A DNA stretch of 39,685 bases from Micromonospora maritima (GTDB taxonomy: Bacteria > Actinomycetota > Actinomycetes > Mycobacteriales > Micromonosporaceae), in the NCBI RefSeq assembly GCF_902825405.1, contig NZ_CADEAU010000009.1, positions 1 through 39,685 of the forward strand, written 5' to 3'. Below, piece after piece: positions 1-7,673 of this stretch. The stretch's first letter is position 1, and each line of letters opens with the position of its first letter. The position numbers and the translations under genes are program-made. The notes below the pieces were generated by a model. It saw nothing but the letters and a program-made list of their open reading frames with translations, was not told where the DNA came from and made no database searches.

Positions 1-193
1 CGGGGGCCGGTGCCGGCGCGGGGGCCGGGGCGGGCGGGGTGCTCGGCGCCGGGGGCTCACCGGTCGGCTGCGAACCACCCATGACGGGCCAGATCGCGGT
101 ACCGCGCTTGGTGAGGCCGAGGGCCCGCAGCGGCTCGCCCGTGCGCGGGTGAGTCAGGTGCGGGTGAACCGGCAGGTCGGACTGAAACAGCAT
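1..193 (-). CDS. capsid scaffold-like protein, N-terminal part only
   Basis: Partial gene, cut by the left window edge. Its product begins MLFQSDLPVHPHLTHP, continues with TGEPLRALGLTKRGTAIWPVMGG, and then runs into a Pro/Ala-rich tail. An N-terminus of the form 'HPHLxHPxTGEPLRA...PVMGG' followed by a low-complexity acidic or Pro/Ala segment is what I know from scaffold or head-assembly proteins next to the major capsid gene in actinophages. The start ATG at 193 has GGGAG just upstream. It is the next gene after the portal and MuF genes on the same strand, which fits a head module. The assignment rests on the short N-terminus and on position. The major capsid gene would be expected further left, outside the window. 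Confidence 0.6.
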   Translation of the reverse strand, partial: MLFQSDLPVHPHLTHPRTGEPLRALGLTKRGTAIWPVMGGSQPTGEPPAPSTPPAPAPAPAPAP

Positions 194-240
194 GATCTCC
201 CCATGTCGGGTTGGTCGGATAAGCGCCCATGCCGGGCATG

Positions 241-265
241 AAAAAACCCGCCTCGAAGGGCGGGT
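241..265 (-). terminator. Rho-independent terminator of the leftward operon
   Basis: Read on the minus strand this is a GC stem (CCCGCC/GGCGGG) with a TTCG-containing loop followed by six T residues. It lies just after the stop of the gene at 286-666 and before the scaffold-like gene, so it would end or reduce transcription from the packaging/portal operon ahead of the head genes. Confidence 0.85.
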
Positions 266-285
266 GGTCTGTGGAAGCGAGCTGC

Positions 286-666
286 TCAGCGGCCCTGCCG
301 GCCGCTCGCGTTGATGTCGCGCAGGAGCCGCGTCAGCCGGGTGGGGTTGGTCGCGGTCGCGGGCGTGAAGGTCCACTGGACTCGCCGCGCGGCCTGGTGC
401 TCGTCGAGGCGCTTGGTGATCAGCTCGTCGAGCGTCTCGACCACCTCGGCCACCAGCTCAGCGCTCGCCTTCTCGCCGTCCTCGATGTCGATCGGGACGT
501 TGGAGATGAGGCCGCCGCCGGCGCCGGCGCGCCGGGCGAACTTGTCGAACTTCTCGCTGACTTCGGGGTTGCCGGCCACGGGGCAGCTGTCGAGCACCAG
601 GATGAAGTGGTTGTGCATCGCGCCGTCGACCAGCTGGTCGGGCAGGTTCATGATTCGAAGACGCAT
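286..666 (-). CDS. conserved phage hypothetical protein (126 aa)
   Basis: I do not recognise a named family. The protein begins MRLRIMNLPDQLVDG and has a central strand region (HNHFILVLDSCP), a Gly/Ala-rich turn (RRAGAGGGLISNVPIDI) and a C-terminal helix rich in Glu and Leu ending in a basic tail. The start ATG at 666 has GGAG six bases upstream; an in-frame TTG four codons earlier is less likely. Position between the MuF gene and the scaffold gene suggests a structural or assembly role, but that is inference. A hairpin at 703-742 separates it from the MuF gene and a terminator follows it. Confidence 0.75.
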   Translation of the reverse strand: MRLRIMNLPDQLVDGAMHNHFILVLDSCPVAGNPEVSEKFDKFARRAGAGGGLISNVPIDIEDGEKASAELVAEVVETLDELITKRLDEHQAARRVQWTFTPATATNPTRLTRLLRDINASGRQGR

Positions 667-702
667 GGCGGGCTCCAAGCCGGGGATGCGTGGGGATGTA
701 GA

Positions 703-742
703 AGGGCCAGCCGGCGCGCATCCCCTCGCGCCGGCTGGCCCT
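703..742. repeat. 16-bp perfect palindromic hairpin between late genes
   Basis: Arms 703-718 and 727-742 are perfectly complementary (AGGGCCAGCCGGCGCG and its reverse complement) around an 8-nt loop. It occupies the gap between the MuF stop and the next start. There is no T-run on either side, so it is not a classical terminator. It could stall polymerase, protect an mRNA end, or be a mobile palindrome. Its inner arm GCCGGCGCG also occurs in the arm of the hairpin interrupting the terminase gene. Confidence 0.7.
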
Positions 743-758
743 GGTCTCGGTGGTGCGG

Positions 759-2090
759 CTACAGCTGGACGGTCTCGGGGCGCAGCTGGGCGCGGACCTC
801 GTCGACGAGCTTCTCCGCGTAGGTGATGGCGCCGGCAAGGTTCGTCTCGCCCGCGAGGTAGCGCTGCCGCAGCTCGGCGACGTGCCGCTCCAGGCCCGGG
901 ATGCGTTCCTGCGGCGTCAGCGTGCGGTACTTGCCGCGCTTACGCTCCAGCTGCGCGACCCTCGCGCCGCGCCGGCGGGATCGTCCGCCGTCCCTGCGTA
1001 GCGACTCCGGGGCTTCGGCGACGATCGGGCCCAGCTCGCCGTCCTCGGTGATGACCACCCGGACGTACTTCAGGGCGCCGAACTGCCGCTTGCCACCACC
1101 GGTGCTTCCGGCGGCCCTGTAGAGCCGCGCCAGGTCCTCTTCGTTGAGCTGCAGGCCCGGGTCGGCGGTGCGCCGCACCGGCAGGACCGCGCAGTGGCAG
1201 TTGGCGTGGATCTCCTTGAGGTGCTCGCGGTGGTAGATCCGGTCCGCGGCCACCACGCACAGGCCGCAGGAGGTGCCCGACTTGCTCAGCTCCGGCCGCA
1301 GGATCCGGCGGTAGCCGATGATCTCCCGGTCGTCGACCTGCCGGAACACCTCGTACTCCTGCTCGCGGCCAGCGAGGGAGACGTCCATCTGGGCGATCGT
1401 CGCGGCGCGATCCAGGGCGGCCTTCTTGGCCTGCGCCTTCGGCTCCCCCCGCGACACCCGGTAGCGGTACTCCGCGGCGACCCGGGAGTAGACCTCCACC
1501 ATGTCGGCGGGCTCGGCGTCGGCCAGCTCGGGCTCCGGGTACCGCTCGCGCAGTACCGGCTCCCGGGGGCGCTCGACGCGCTTGACGTCCTGGTCCTCAT
1601 CGAAAGCGGGGTCTTCCCAGGCGCCGTCGTCCCAGGCTGCCTCGTCGTCCCAGTCGGCGTCGTCGTCGAACGGGTAGTCGTCGTCGAAGAAGTCGACCAG
1701 GTGCATCTCCCCGGAGGGGATGACCTCCAGGTCGTCCAGGTCGTCGATGACGTCGGCCAGTTCGTCGGTCAGCTCGCGGCGCAGGCGGGTCACGTCCACC
1801 GGGCCGATCGGCCGGTGCGTCGTGCCGGTCATGGTGCTCAGCGCCCGCGCCAGGTAGGCGTCGGTCACCTCGGCCATGCGCCGCTGCGCCGGCTGCACCA
1901 CCCGCAGCGCGTCCAGCGCCGCCACGGTGATCAGGCCGGTGTCGTACCAGTTGGCCAGCGCCCGAAACGGGGCCTGTGCGCCGGCGACCGCGAGCTGGGT
2001 CAGCTGCTCGCGGATCGCCGTGTACGTCTGCACCAGCGCGTAGATCTGCGCCAGCTCGCCAGCAGTGAGCTGGCCCTGCGCGTCCGGCAC
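759..2090 (-). CDS. MuF-type minor capsid protein
   Basis: The 443-residue product carries a Mu gpF/SPP1 gp7-like C-terminal domain. The hallmark is the cysteine/histidine cluster around residues 275-300, with CGLC then ADRIYHREHLKEIHANCHC. This domain is typical of minor head proteins that sit beside the portal and are injected or act in head assembly. The N-terminal half is helical, followed by a very acidic stretch at about residues 126-166 rich in Asp and Trp. I chose the GTG at 2090 because GGTGGAG lies immediately upstream; an open frame extends 19 codons further to another GTG at 2147. The gene lies directly after the portal on the same strand, the usual order. No nuclease or toxin domain is visible after the MuF domain. 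Confidence 0.88.
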   Translation of the reverse strand: MPDAQGQLTAGELAQIYALVQTYTAIREQLTQLAVAGAQAPFRALANWYDTGLITVAALDALRVVQPAQRRMAEVTDAYLARALSTMTGTTHRPIGPVDVTRLRRELTDELADVIDDLDDLEVIPSGEMHLVDFFDDDYPFDDDADWDDEAAWDDGAWEDPAFDEDQDVKRVERPREPVLRERYPEPELADAEPADMVEVYSRVAAEYRYRVSRGEPKAQAKKAALDRAATIAQMDVSLAGREQEYEVFRQVDDREIIGYRRILRPELSKSGTSCGLCVVAADRIYHREHLKEIHANCHCAVLPVRRTADPGLQLNEEDLARLYRAAGSTGGGKRQFGALKYVRVVITEDGELGPIVAEAPESLRRDGGRSRRRGARVAQLERKRGKYRTLTPQERIPGLERHVAELRQRYLAGETNLAGAITYAEKLVDEVRAQLRPETVQL

Positions 2091-2156
2091 CGCTCCACCC
2101 CCGAGAAAGTCCCCCGGCGCGTTGCACGCCCGACGCCGCGGCGGCACTCAACTGGT

Positions 2157-2360
2157 ATGAGCGAACTCAATGCGGCCGAGACCCTGATGCGCCTTGCCCT
2201 GTTCACCGACAGCCCGGCCGTGATGGCCTTCGCGCTACGCCGGATGCAGGTCCTCAACCTCGATCCGGTGCAGACGCTGAACCTGATGGTCGACATCTCG
2301 GAGCTTTCCGCCGGCGACGGCGTCGACGAGGCGCTGCGCGACCTCCTCGACCGTGGGTAG
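2157..2360 (+). CDS. small plus-strand hypothetical protein inside the late cluster (67 aa)
   Basis: A lone plus-strand reading frame fills the gap between the portal and MuF genes, both on the minus strand. The product starts MSELNAAETLMRLALF and is a compact helical acidic protein (VMAFALRRMQVLNLDP, MVDISELSAGDGVDE). Third codon positions are almost all G or C, as in the real genes here, which supports coding. Against it, no clear Shine-Dalgarno precedes the ATG and its strand is opposite to all neighbours. Function unknown. Confidence 0.5.
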   Translation: MSELNAAETLMRLALFTDSPAVMAFALRRMQVLNLDPVQTLNLMVDISELSAGDGVDEALRDLLDRG

Positions 2361-2361
2361 G

Positions 2362-3987
2362 TCAGCCGGCCCGCGCAGTCCGCGCCGGCCGAGCGGTCGC
2401 CGGCGTGGGCGTCGGCAGACCCTGCGCCGGAGTGGCGAGGGGGTCCGCCGGCGTCGGCACCTGAGGCACCTGCGCCGAAGCGGCCGGCACGTCCTGCTGC
2501 GGGCGCGGCGGCCGGGAGCCCGGCGGGCCCTGCGGCGCCAGATCGCTGCCCACCAGCTGCGCGGCCTGCGCGGCCAGCTGAGCCTCGAAGAGCATCTCGT
2601 CGGCCCGCTCGGTCTGCATGCGGTCGATGTCGGCCATCGGGAACTCCCAGATCTTCGACATCCGGGTGCGCCACGGGATGTCCGTGGCCTTCGTGGAGGC
2701 GTCGGCGCGCTCGGCCAGCGACAGGCGCATCGGGGAGCGCCACATCACTTCCAGCTTGGCCAGGTCCGCGCGCTCGCGCATGCCCAGCACCTCGAAGGCC
2801 AGGCTCATCACCCACGCCCACGGGTGCGAGGTGCGGGTGATCCGGTCCTCGCACTTGAACACCAGGTCCTCGCGCTGCGCGCTCGCGCCCTCGGCCGACT
2901 GGTTCTGCCCGCTCGGCATGAACTGCGACATCGGGGTCTTGCTGACCGCGCTGAGGGTCTGGATGTCGTCCTTGGCCTCCTGCAGGATGCCGCTGAGGTC
3001 GACCTGGCCGGACTCCCAGATGTCCGCCGTGGCGGGAAGCAGCCACAGCGCCGCCGGGTCCATGGAGAACACGCCGGTGTAGTCGATGGGCTGGCCGGCC
3101 TTCGGGTGCCCCGCCGGATACTTGTCCGGCACACCCTTGATCGCGCGCTGCTTGTACGCCTGCAGGGTGCTGATCGTCATCCGGTGCAGGACGACGTTGT
3201 TGATCCGGTTGAGGAGATCGATGTGCTCCTCGAACTCGCCCCGGCCGTCCTCGTTGACGAACCGCACCACCGGCATCCGGGAGTGCGGCAGGGCCTGGCC
3301 GCTGGCGCCGCCGCGCTCGGTGTCCCACTCCCAGCTGCGCGGGTCGAAGGACATCACGAACGCCGCGCCCGGGTTCGGCACCGACGTGCCCAGCGGCGTG
3401 CCCACCTGGTTCATCCGGGTGGCCACGTAGACCTTGCCCGGCAGGTACAGGTAGGCCCGGTCGACGCCGTCGACGTCGTCGTGCTGCACCTTCAGCGCCG
3501 CCTGCAGCCGCCACGGGATCGCCGGGTCCGGCTCGCCCACCATCGTGCGCGGGTCCTCGGCGGTGATGACCGGCGCGCCGGTCTCCGCGTCGACGGGCCC
3601 GACGATGACGTAGGCCTCGCCCATCGTCAGCATCAGCTTGTGCAGGTCGGTGGAGCGGACGTCCATGCCGGCGCGCTTCCACAGCGCCGCGGCCTCGCCG
3701 TCGCCGGTCTCGTCGTTGTCGACCGCCGTCCGGAAGCCGGTCGGGGTCATCCGCTGGGCGACCGCGTTGACGATCAGGCCGGCGAAGTTCGAGCGGGACT
3801 GGCGAAGGAAGATCCGGAAGCTCTCGCGGGCGGCCTCCAGCCCGTCGGGCAGCGGGGCCTCGCCGCGCTCGAAGTCGTGCAGCAGCGTCAGCCGGTTGCG
3901 GCGCGTGCGGTCAGCCAGCTGGTTGAACAGCCGCTGCATCCACCACCCCGGGGAGCGCCGCTGGGTCACGTCGATCGCCACCGACAC
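2362..3987 (-). CDS. portal protein, SPP1 Gp6-like
   Basis: The 541-residue product resembles the Gp6-like portal family of siphophages, the dodecameric ring through which DNA enters and leaves the head and on which terminase docks. Visible signs are the N-terminal RRSPGWWMQRLFNQLADRT and YxGE-like LLHDFERGEAPLP segment, the mid-region 'RSWEWD...', 'LLNRINNVVLHRM' (clip/stem region), a long helical region around 'SKTPMSQFMPSGQNQSAEGA', and a disordered Pro/Ala/Gln-rich C-terminal tail of about 70 residues. Size matches the family. The start is GTG at 3987 or GTG at 3981; GGAAGG just upstream suits either. It follows the terminase and one small gene on the same strand. Confidence 0.93.
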   Translation of the reverse strand: MSVAIDVTQRRSPGWWMQRLFNQLADRTRRNRLTLLHDFERGEAPLPDGLEAARESFRIFLRQSRSNFAGLIVNAVAQRMTPTGFRTAVDNDETGDGEAAALWKRAGMDVRSTDLHKLMLTMGEAYVIVGPVDAETGAPVITAEDPRTMVGEPDPAIPWRLQAALKVQHDDVDGVDRAYLYLPGKVYVATRMNQVGTPLGTSVPNPGAAFVMSFDPRSWEWDTERGGASGQALPHSRMPVVRFVNEDGRGEFEEHIDLLNRINNVVLHRMTISTLQAYKQRAIKGVPDKYPAGHPKAGQPIDYTGVFSMDPAALWLLPATADIWESGQVDLSGILQEAKDDIQTLSAVSKTPMSQFMPSGQNQSAEGASAQREDLVFKCEDRITRTSHPWAWVMSLAFEVLGMRERADLAKLEVMWRSPMRLSLAERADASTKATDIPWRTRMSKIWEFPMADIDRMQTERADEMLFEAQLAAQAAQLVGSDLAPQGPPGSRPPRPQQDVPAASAQVPQVPTPADPLATPAQGLPTPTPATARPARTARAG

Positions 3988-4005
3988 CCCCTTCCAGGTT
4001 GGCCG

Positions 4006-4407
4006 TCACCGGCTGCTGGCGTACACGTCGGCGGCGCGCTCCAGAGCGGCCAGGCAGGCGGGGTGGGCCGGCAGTGCGCGGCCAACCCTCCGGCGGGCCT
4101 CGCAGACGTCGCAGACGCCCGGCAGCTCCTCGTCGTGGTCGATCCAGCCCGGGTCGCGCCGCTCGATGCGGTCCCCGACCCAGCGGCTCAGTGCCAGGTC
4201 CCAGGGGCGCGGCAGCGGCACGTGCACGTCGAAGGCGGCGCGGAGCCTCAGCTCCGCGCTCTGCCACTCGTCGACCAGCGCCCACCACAGCCAGTGGCGC
4301 GGGCGACCCACGTAACCCCTGTGCCTGTGCTGCTCCGCGGCTCCCACTCGGCGGAGGTAATGCTCCGCGTGTCGCCGGTAGAGCTGGTAGCCACGAAGCA
4401 CGATCAC
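4006..4407 (-). CDS. small Cys-containing hypothetical protein between terminase and portal (133 aa)
   Basis: No family recognised. The protein is rich in Arg, Trp and Leu, with RHWLWWALVDEWQ near the middle, and has a candidate metal site near the C-terminus (CDVCEARR followed by HPACLAAL). I chose the GTG at 4407 because AGGAGG lies five bases upstream. That Shine-Dalgarno overlaps the terminase stop codon, so translation is probably coupled to TerL. Another GTG at 4413 overlaps the Shine-Dalgarno and is less likely. Its place between terL and portal suggests a packaging-related role, by context only. Confidence 0.8.
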   Translation of the reverse strand: MIVLRGYQLYRRHAEHYLRRVGAAEQHRHRGYVGRPRHWLWWALVDEWQSAELRLRAAFDVHVPLPRPWDLALSRWVGDRIERRDPGWIDHDEELPGVCDVCEARRRVGRALPAHPACLAALERAADVYASSR

Positions 4408-4417
4408 GGGCACCTCC

Positions 4418-6156
4418 TCAGCGGAGCCGGATCGGCACGAAGCCGCCGCCCTCGTCGCCCACGCCGGCGGCGCGGCAGTCGCCGCGCGCCTCGAAGGCCA
4501 GCACGGCGGCCATCGCGCCGTCGATCTTGCGGGGGCTCTTCGGGTAGTCCTTCGAGATGGTGATGCCCGAGCGGCTGACCCGGCGACGGGCGTTGAGGAT
4601 GTGCGCCTTGAGCGTGACCGCCCGCGCCTTCTCCTCGTCCATCAGGTCGTACTCGGGGGTGTAGGACAGCTCCTTGGCGCGGACCGCCTCGTAGAAGCGC
4701 TCCAGGGCGCTGACGATCGCCCGGGGGCGATTCGTCCACCACTCAAGCGGGCGACCCTGCGACGCCTTGACCTGCATCTGCTCGCCGTACTCAGCGGTGT
4801 ACTTGTCGCACAGCTCCTGCATGTACGGGGGGTCCATGTACCAGGCGACCACCCGGAAGCGCTGCATCGTGCTGGCGATGAGCGCATCGACGGCCTGCAG
4901 GTCCACCCGCCAGTCGTCGCCGTGGTAGTCGGCCGGCTTCTGGAACGCGCCGAGCAGTTCGATGTGCCCGTCGGAGACTCGGCAGGCGACGACCGCGAGC
5001 GCGTCGTCGCGGACGGCGCCGTCGAGCCCGAGGGTGACCACGTCGCCGTCGACGAGCCTCTTCTCTGCCTTGCCGCAGGCCGCCCACTCCTCGGCCGTGA
5101 TCCAGGCGTCGGACGCGCTGGTCTGGGCGTTGAGGAAGTAGCGCCGGGAGTCCGCGACCTGCTTGCGCGGGTCGTAGAACTCGTCGATGATCGACTCGAT
5201 GTCCTGCCAGGCAATGGCCTCGCCGAACGCCTCCTCGATCGCGACCCGCAGCTGGTCGGCCTTGGTCAGGTCGGCGACCTCGCCCCAGCGGTGGTCGTAG
5301 AGCAGCCGGTGGCGGCGGGTGCGCCCCTCCTTGATCGCCTCGGCCAGCTCGTACGTGGACTCGGCGACGCTGTTCTCTCCAGGGGCGAACATCGTCGTCG
5401 TCTCCAGGTACCAGGTGCCCTCGGCCTTGCGCTTGAGCAGGTTGCGGCTCGTGGTGTCATACATGCGCCGCAGCTCAGGGGTCGTGTAGAGGTGTGTCTC
5501 ATCGAAGGCCACGAATGTTTCGAGGCCACCGTCCTTCGAGGCGGACGACGCGGTCGACGGCCGAATCTCCCCGCCCTCAGGCAGGAACACGCGGGTCAGA
5601 CCGGCATCAACGCCGGGGACGTGCGACAGCGGGCACTCGGCGTCGGTCAGGTTGTAGTAGACCGAGTCGTAGATGTTCCCGCTCTGGCCCTCCTCCGTGG
5701 CCATGATCCGGATCATGGGATAGGCGACCGGCTTGCCCATCGGCTCACCCGGCTGGTAGCGGTAGGCGAAGCCCAGACCCCACGGGTCCCGGTAGACCTC
5801 ACCGCCCTTGGCCCAGCCGGCGAACCGGCAGGGACCCAGCGCCTCGAACAGCGCGAATCGAGCGGCTAGGCCGCTCTTGTCACAGCCCTTGCCTGGGCCT
5901 GGGGCCGGCACGCCGAAGCGCGCCGGCCCCAGGCCTTAGGGCGGCTGAAAAAGACCGAATCGTAAGGGCTTCGCCCGTTCTCATCCAGGGCGTAGCAGTC
6001 GACGATGAAGCCGAGCATCTCGTCACCGTGGCGGATCGGCTGCCCGATCACGCCGCCCCTGCCGTGGCGCACAAAGTGCTCCATCCAGGCCGAAGCGAGC
6101 CATCCAAGGCTGCGGTTGCGGTCAGTGCCCGGCGCTCGCACCAGGGTCCGCGGCAT
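4418..6156 (-). CDS. terL: terminase large subunit, frame interrupted by a hairpin inside Walker A
   Basis: This is the ATPase/nuclease motor that packages and cuts phage DNA. It is encoded by two overlapping frames. The first (6156 to 5935, 74 codons) ends in FFSRPK. The second resumes at 5887 with GCDKSGLAARF and runs 489 codons to 4418. Joined, they give a 563-residue protein of normal family length with Walker A-like SRPKGCDKSG, Walker B FVAFDE (Asp203-Glu204), the coupling motif TTTMFAPGEN, and an RNase H-like nuclease with Asp363 (LGLDG), Asp426 (YMDPP) and Asp530 (KIDG). Neither frame alone makes a working enzyme: read straight on, the first stops at 5866 after a nonsense tail. The 47-nt step between frames is described at 5888-5937. 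A pseudogene is possible, but every other motif is intact and no other lesion is visible. Confidence 0.93.
5888..5937 (-). other. candidate programmed ribosomal bypass element (AAG to AAG, UUCG hairpin)
   Basis: On the minus strand the last codon of the first terL frame is AAG (5937-5935) and the codon before the second frame is also AAG (5890-5888). The 44 nt between begin at once with a 13-bp perfect stem (5934-5922 with 5909-5897) extended by one G-U and three Watson-Crick pairs to a C(UUCG)G tetraloop. A short AGG-containing linker then leads to the second AAG. Take-off codon, adjacent UUCG hairpin, matching landing codon and a gap near 50 nt are the known features of the T4 gene 60 bypass site. 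Skipping the segment restores SRPK-GCDKSG exactly. A simple -1 shift at AAG would add 16 residues inside the P-loop and lacks a slippery heptamer. DNA or RNA excision between the AAGG repeats is the main alternative. Confidence 0.8.
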
Positions 6157-6159
6157 GGC

Positions 6160-6645
6160 TCAGCCCGCCGCCACCCGGGCGCGGCGGTCGTCCATCTGGA
6201 TGACCTTGCCGCCGCCCTTCGCGGCCGTGCCGCCGGCGCCGGGCTCCGGCTCCTCGACGACGTCCTCGACCGGCTCGACGTAGCGGATCATGAGCTTGCG
6301 GCGAGCCTCCCGCGTGAAGCCCATCTGGTCCTCACGCCGGCGGATCTCCGTCGACTTCGTGGTGTGCACGACGCCGGAGTTGTACTCCAGCCACCAGTCG
6401 TTCTTGGCGTACGCGGTCTCCAGGGCGAACAGCCAGTCGGCCGCCTCCCAGAGCACGCAGTGCGGCATCTTCCGCACGACCTCCCACCACGCCTCGACCT
6501 CGGGCAGCCACTTCGGGCCACCGCGCTTCGCCTTCGGCAGGTCGAGGGACGGTCCGTCGTACGGGATGTTCAGCACCTCGGTCCACTCGCCAACGGCGGT
6601 GGCCCTTCCGTGCTTGTTGGCCTTGCCGGCCGGTCCAGGCTTCAT
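6160..6645 (-). CDS. terS: terminase small subunit (probable)
   Basis: The 161-residue product lies directly upstream of terL on the same strand, its stop three bases before the TerL start. It has a basic Gly/Lys N-terminus (MKPGPAGKANKHG), a middle region PKWLPEVEAWWEVVRKMPHCVLWEAADWLFALETAYA, and a C-terminal IRRREDQMGFTREARRKLMIRY segment followed by a Glu/Pro/Gly linker. This pattern, with a conserved Trp-rich 'W...VR' block, matches small terminase subunits of actinophages as I remember them. Such proteins recognise the packaging site and regulate TerL. The start is ATG at 6645 with GGGAG ten bases upstream; an in-frame TTG at 6654 is less likely. Confidence 0.82.
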   Translation of the reverse strand: MKPGPAGKANKHGRATAVGEWTEVLNIPYDGPSLDLPKAKRGGPKWLPEVEAWWEVVRKMPHCVLWEAADWLFALETAYAKNDWWLEYNSGVVHTTKSTEIRRREDQMGFTREARRKLMIRYVEPVEDVVEEPEPGAGGTAAKGGGKVIQMDDRRARVAAG

Positions 6646-6719
6646 GCTGATCAACTCCCATGGCGGGAAGGAGCAGCGCGCCCATGCCGGGTGTCACCGC
6701 TCGCGAGAAGAAGTAGTGG

Positions 6720-7088
6720 TCAGAGCTGCGCTCGCGGGGTCTCTGCGGTCAGCGGCACCTCGTCGAAGTGCTCGCCCTCCAGGACCAGGTGCAGCAGCTG
6801 GGGGTCGTTGGTGACGTACATCCGCACCGCGCGGGTGCCGGGCGGCAGCTTCAGGGCGTTCACCAGCTGCGGCATCGAGAGCACGACCTTGGCCCGCGGA
6901 GACGTCTCCGGCGTCAGGGCCTTCGTCAGCTCCGCGCACGCCGAGCAGTTCTTGTGCGCCTCGGCCGCGGCGGGGCTCTTCGCCAGCGCCCGCATCGTCG
7001 CGGCCGGATTGGCCTCCATGTCCCGGTGAACCTCGCCCGGGTCGAACGCGCTGTACCGGCGCATCTCGGCGCCGCCGAAGCCGCTCAC
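6720..7088 (-). CDS. hypothetical protein (122 aa)
   Basis: No family recognised. The N-terminus is MSGFGGAEMRRYSAFDP, the centre has KNCSACAELTKAL (a CxxC pair), and the C-terminal half looks like a small beta-rich fold (RAVRMYVTNDPQLLHLVLEGEHFDEVPL). The GTG start at 7088 overlaps the stop of the Ntn-hydrolase gene as GTGA, so the two are probably translated together. It lies between that gene and terS. Confidence 0.78.
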   Translation of the reverse strand: MSGFGGAEMRRYSAFDPGEVHRDMEANPAATMRALAKSPAAAEAHKNCSACAELTKALTPETSPRAKVVLSMPQLVNALKLPPGTRAVRMYVTNDPQLLHLVLEGEHFDEVPLTAETPRAQL

Positions 7089-7651
7089 TGGTCGTCCTCA
7101 TCCGCCGGGCCGAGGACCTCGGCGTTGACCGGGCCCTCGGAGAAACGATCGAGCCGGATGCCGGCCTGCGTCGCCCGGACCACCGCATACGCCGGATCGG
7201 CGCCGTCGTCGAGGAGCACGTCCAGGGCGCCCATCGCCGGCCCCTCGCCTGAGCCGATCGCCGCCCGGCCATCCGGGTGCGCGCACGCGCAGGCGTGGCC
7301 GAGGGTCCAGAGGTGGCCGTTCCAGCCGAGCAGCACGCTGCCGGAGAGGCTGCCGTCCTCCAGTAGGCCCGCCTCGGTGGCGATCTCCGTGATCGCGCAG
7401 GCGATGGCGTGCGCCCAGGCGTCGACGTCCTCATCCTCCAGGGGCACGGAGTCGATCTGCAGGCTCGCCTGAATGCATCCCGGCAACCCGCCGGCGCCGG
7501 CCACACCCAGCAGCACCTCACCCAGCGCGCCGGCCTTGAGCCGCAGCAGCTTGCGGATGCCGCCGACGACCGGCCGCTCGTAGACGTTCGTTGCCGAGTC
7601 AGCGGCCATGAAGACCTTGCCGTCAACCGCGGCAGCAACCACCGTCGTCAC
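7085..7651 (-). CDS. Ntn-hydrolase (HslV/proteasome-like) protease
   Basis: The 188-residue product begins VTTVVAAAVDGKVFMAADSA. Removal of the initiator would expose a Thr, and 'TT-(V/I)-V-A...G-x-V-x-M-A-x-D' is the start of HslV and other N-terminal-nucleophile hydrolases: catalytic Thr1, then the Asp of the MAAD/MAGD motif. Later segments LGVAGAGGLPGCIQ and SVLLGWNGHLWTLG fit the central strands of the same fold, where HslV has a Gly-rich GxxG turn. I chose the GTG at 7651 because GGAGG lies four bases upstream and because it places Thr at position 2. Role unknown; a phage copy could process capsid proteins or act on host proteins. No partner ATPase is visible. Confidence 0.8.
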   Translation of the reverse strand: MTTVVAAAVDGKVFMAADSATNVYERPVVGGIRKLLRLKAGALGEVLLGVAGAGGLPGCIQASLQIDSVPLEDEDVDAWAHAIACAITEIATEAGLLEDGSLSGSVLLGWNGHLWTLGHACACAHPDGRAAIGSGEGPAMGALDVLLDDGADPAYAVVRATQAGIRLDRFSEGPVNAEVLGPADEDDQ

Positions 7652-7673
7652 CGCACCTCCAGAGGTTCGGGGA

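Noticed and set aside
57..239. Alternative minus-strand frame starting MPGMGAYPTNP
   Set aside because: It overlaps the scaffold-like gene in another frame and crosses the terminator region; it looks non-coding.
2000..3682. Long minus-strand frame of 560 codons overlapping the portal
   Set aside because: Arg/Gly/Ala-rich shadow of the portal gene in another frame; no recognisable motif.
5887..5944. A -1 ribosomal frameshift at CCT AAG G in terL
   Set aside because: No slippery heptamer, the hairpin begins with no spacer, and the product would carry 16 extra residues inside the P-loop. The AAG-to-AAG jump gives the exact family motif.
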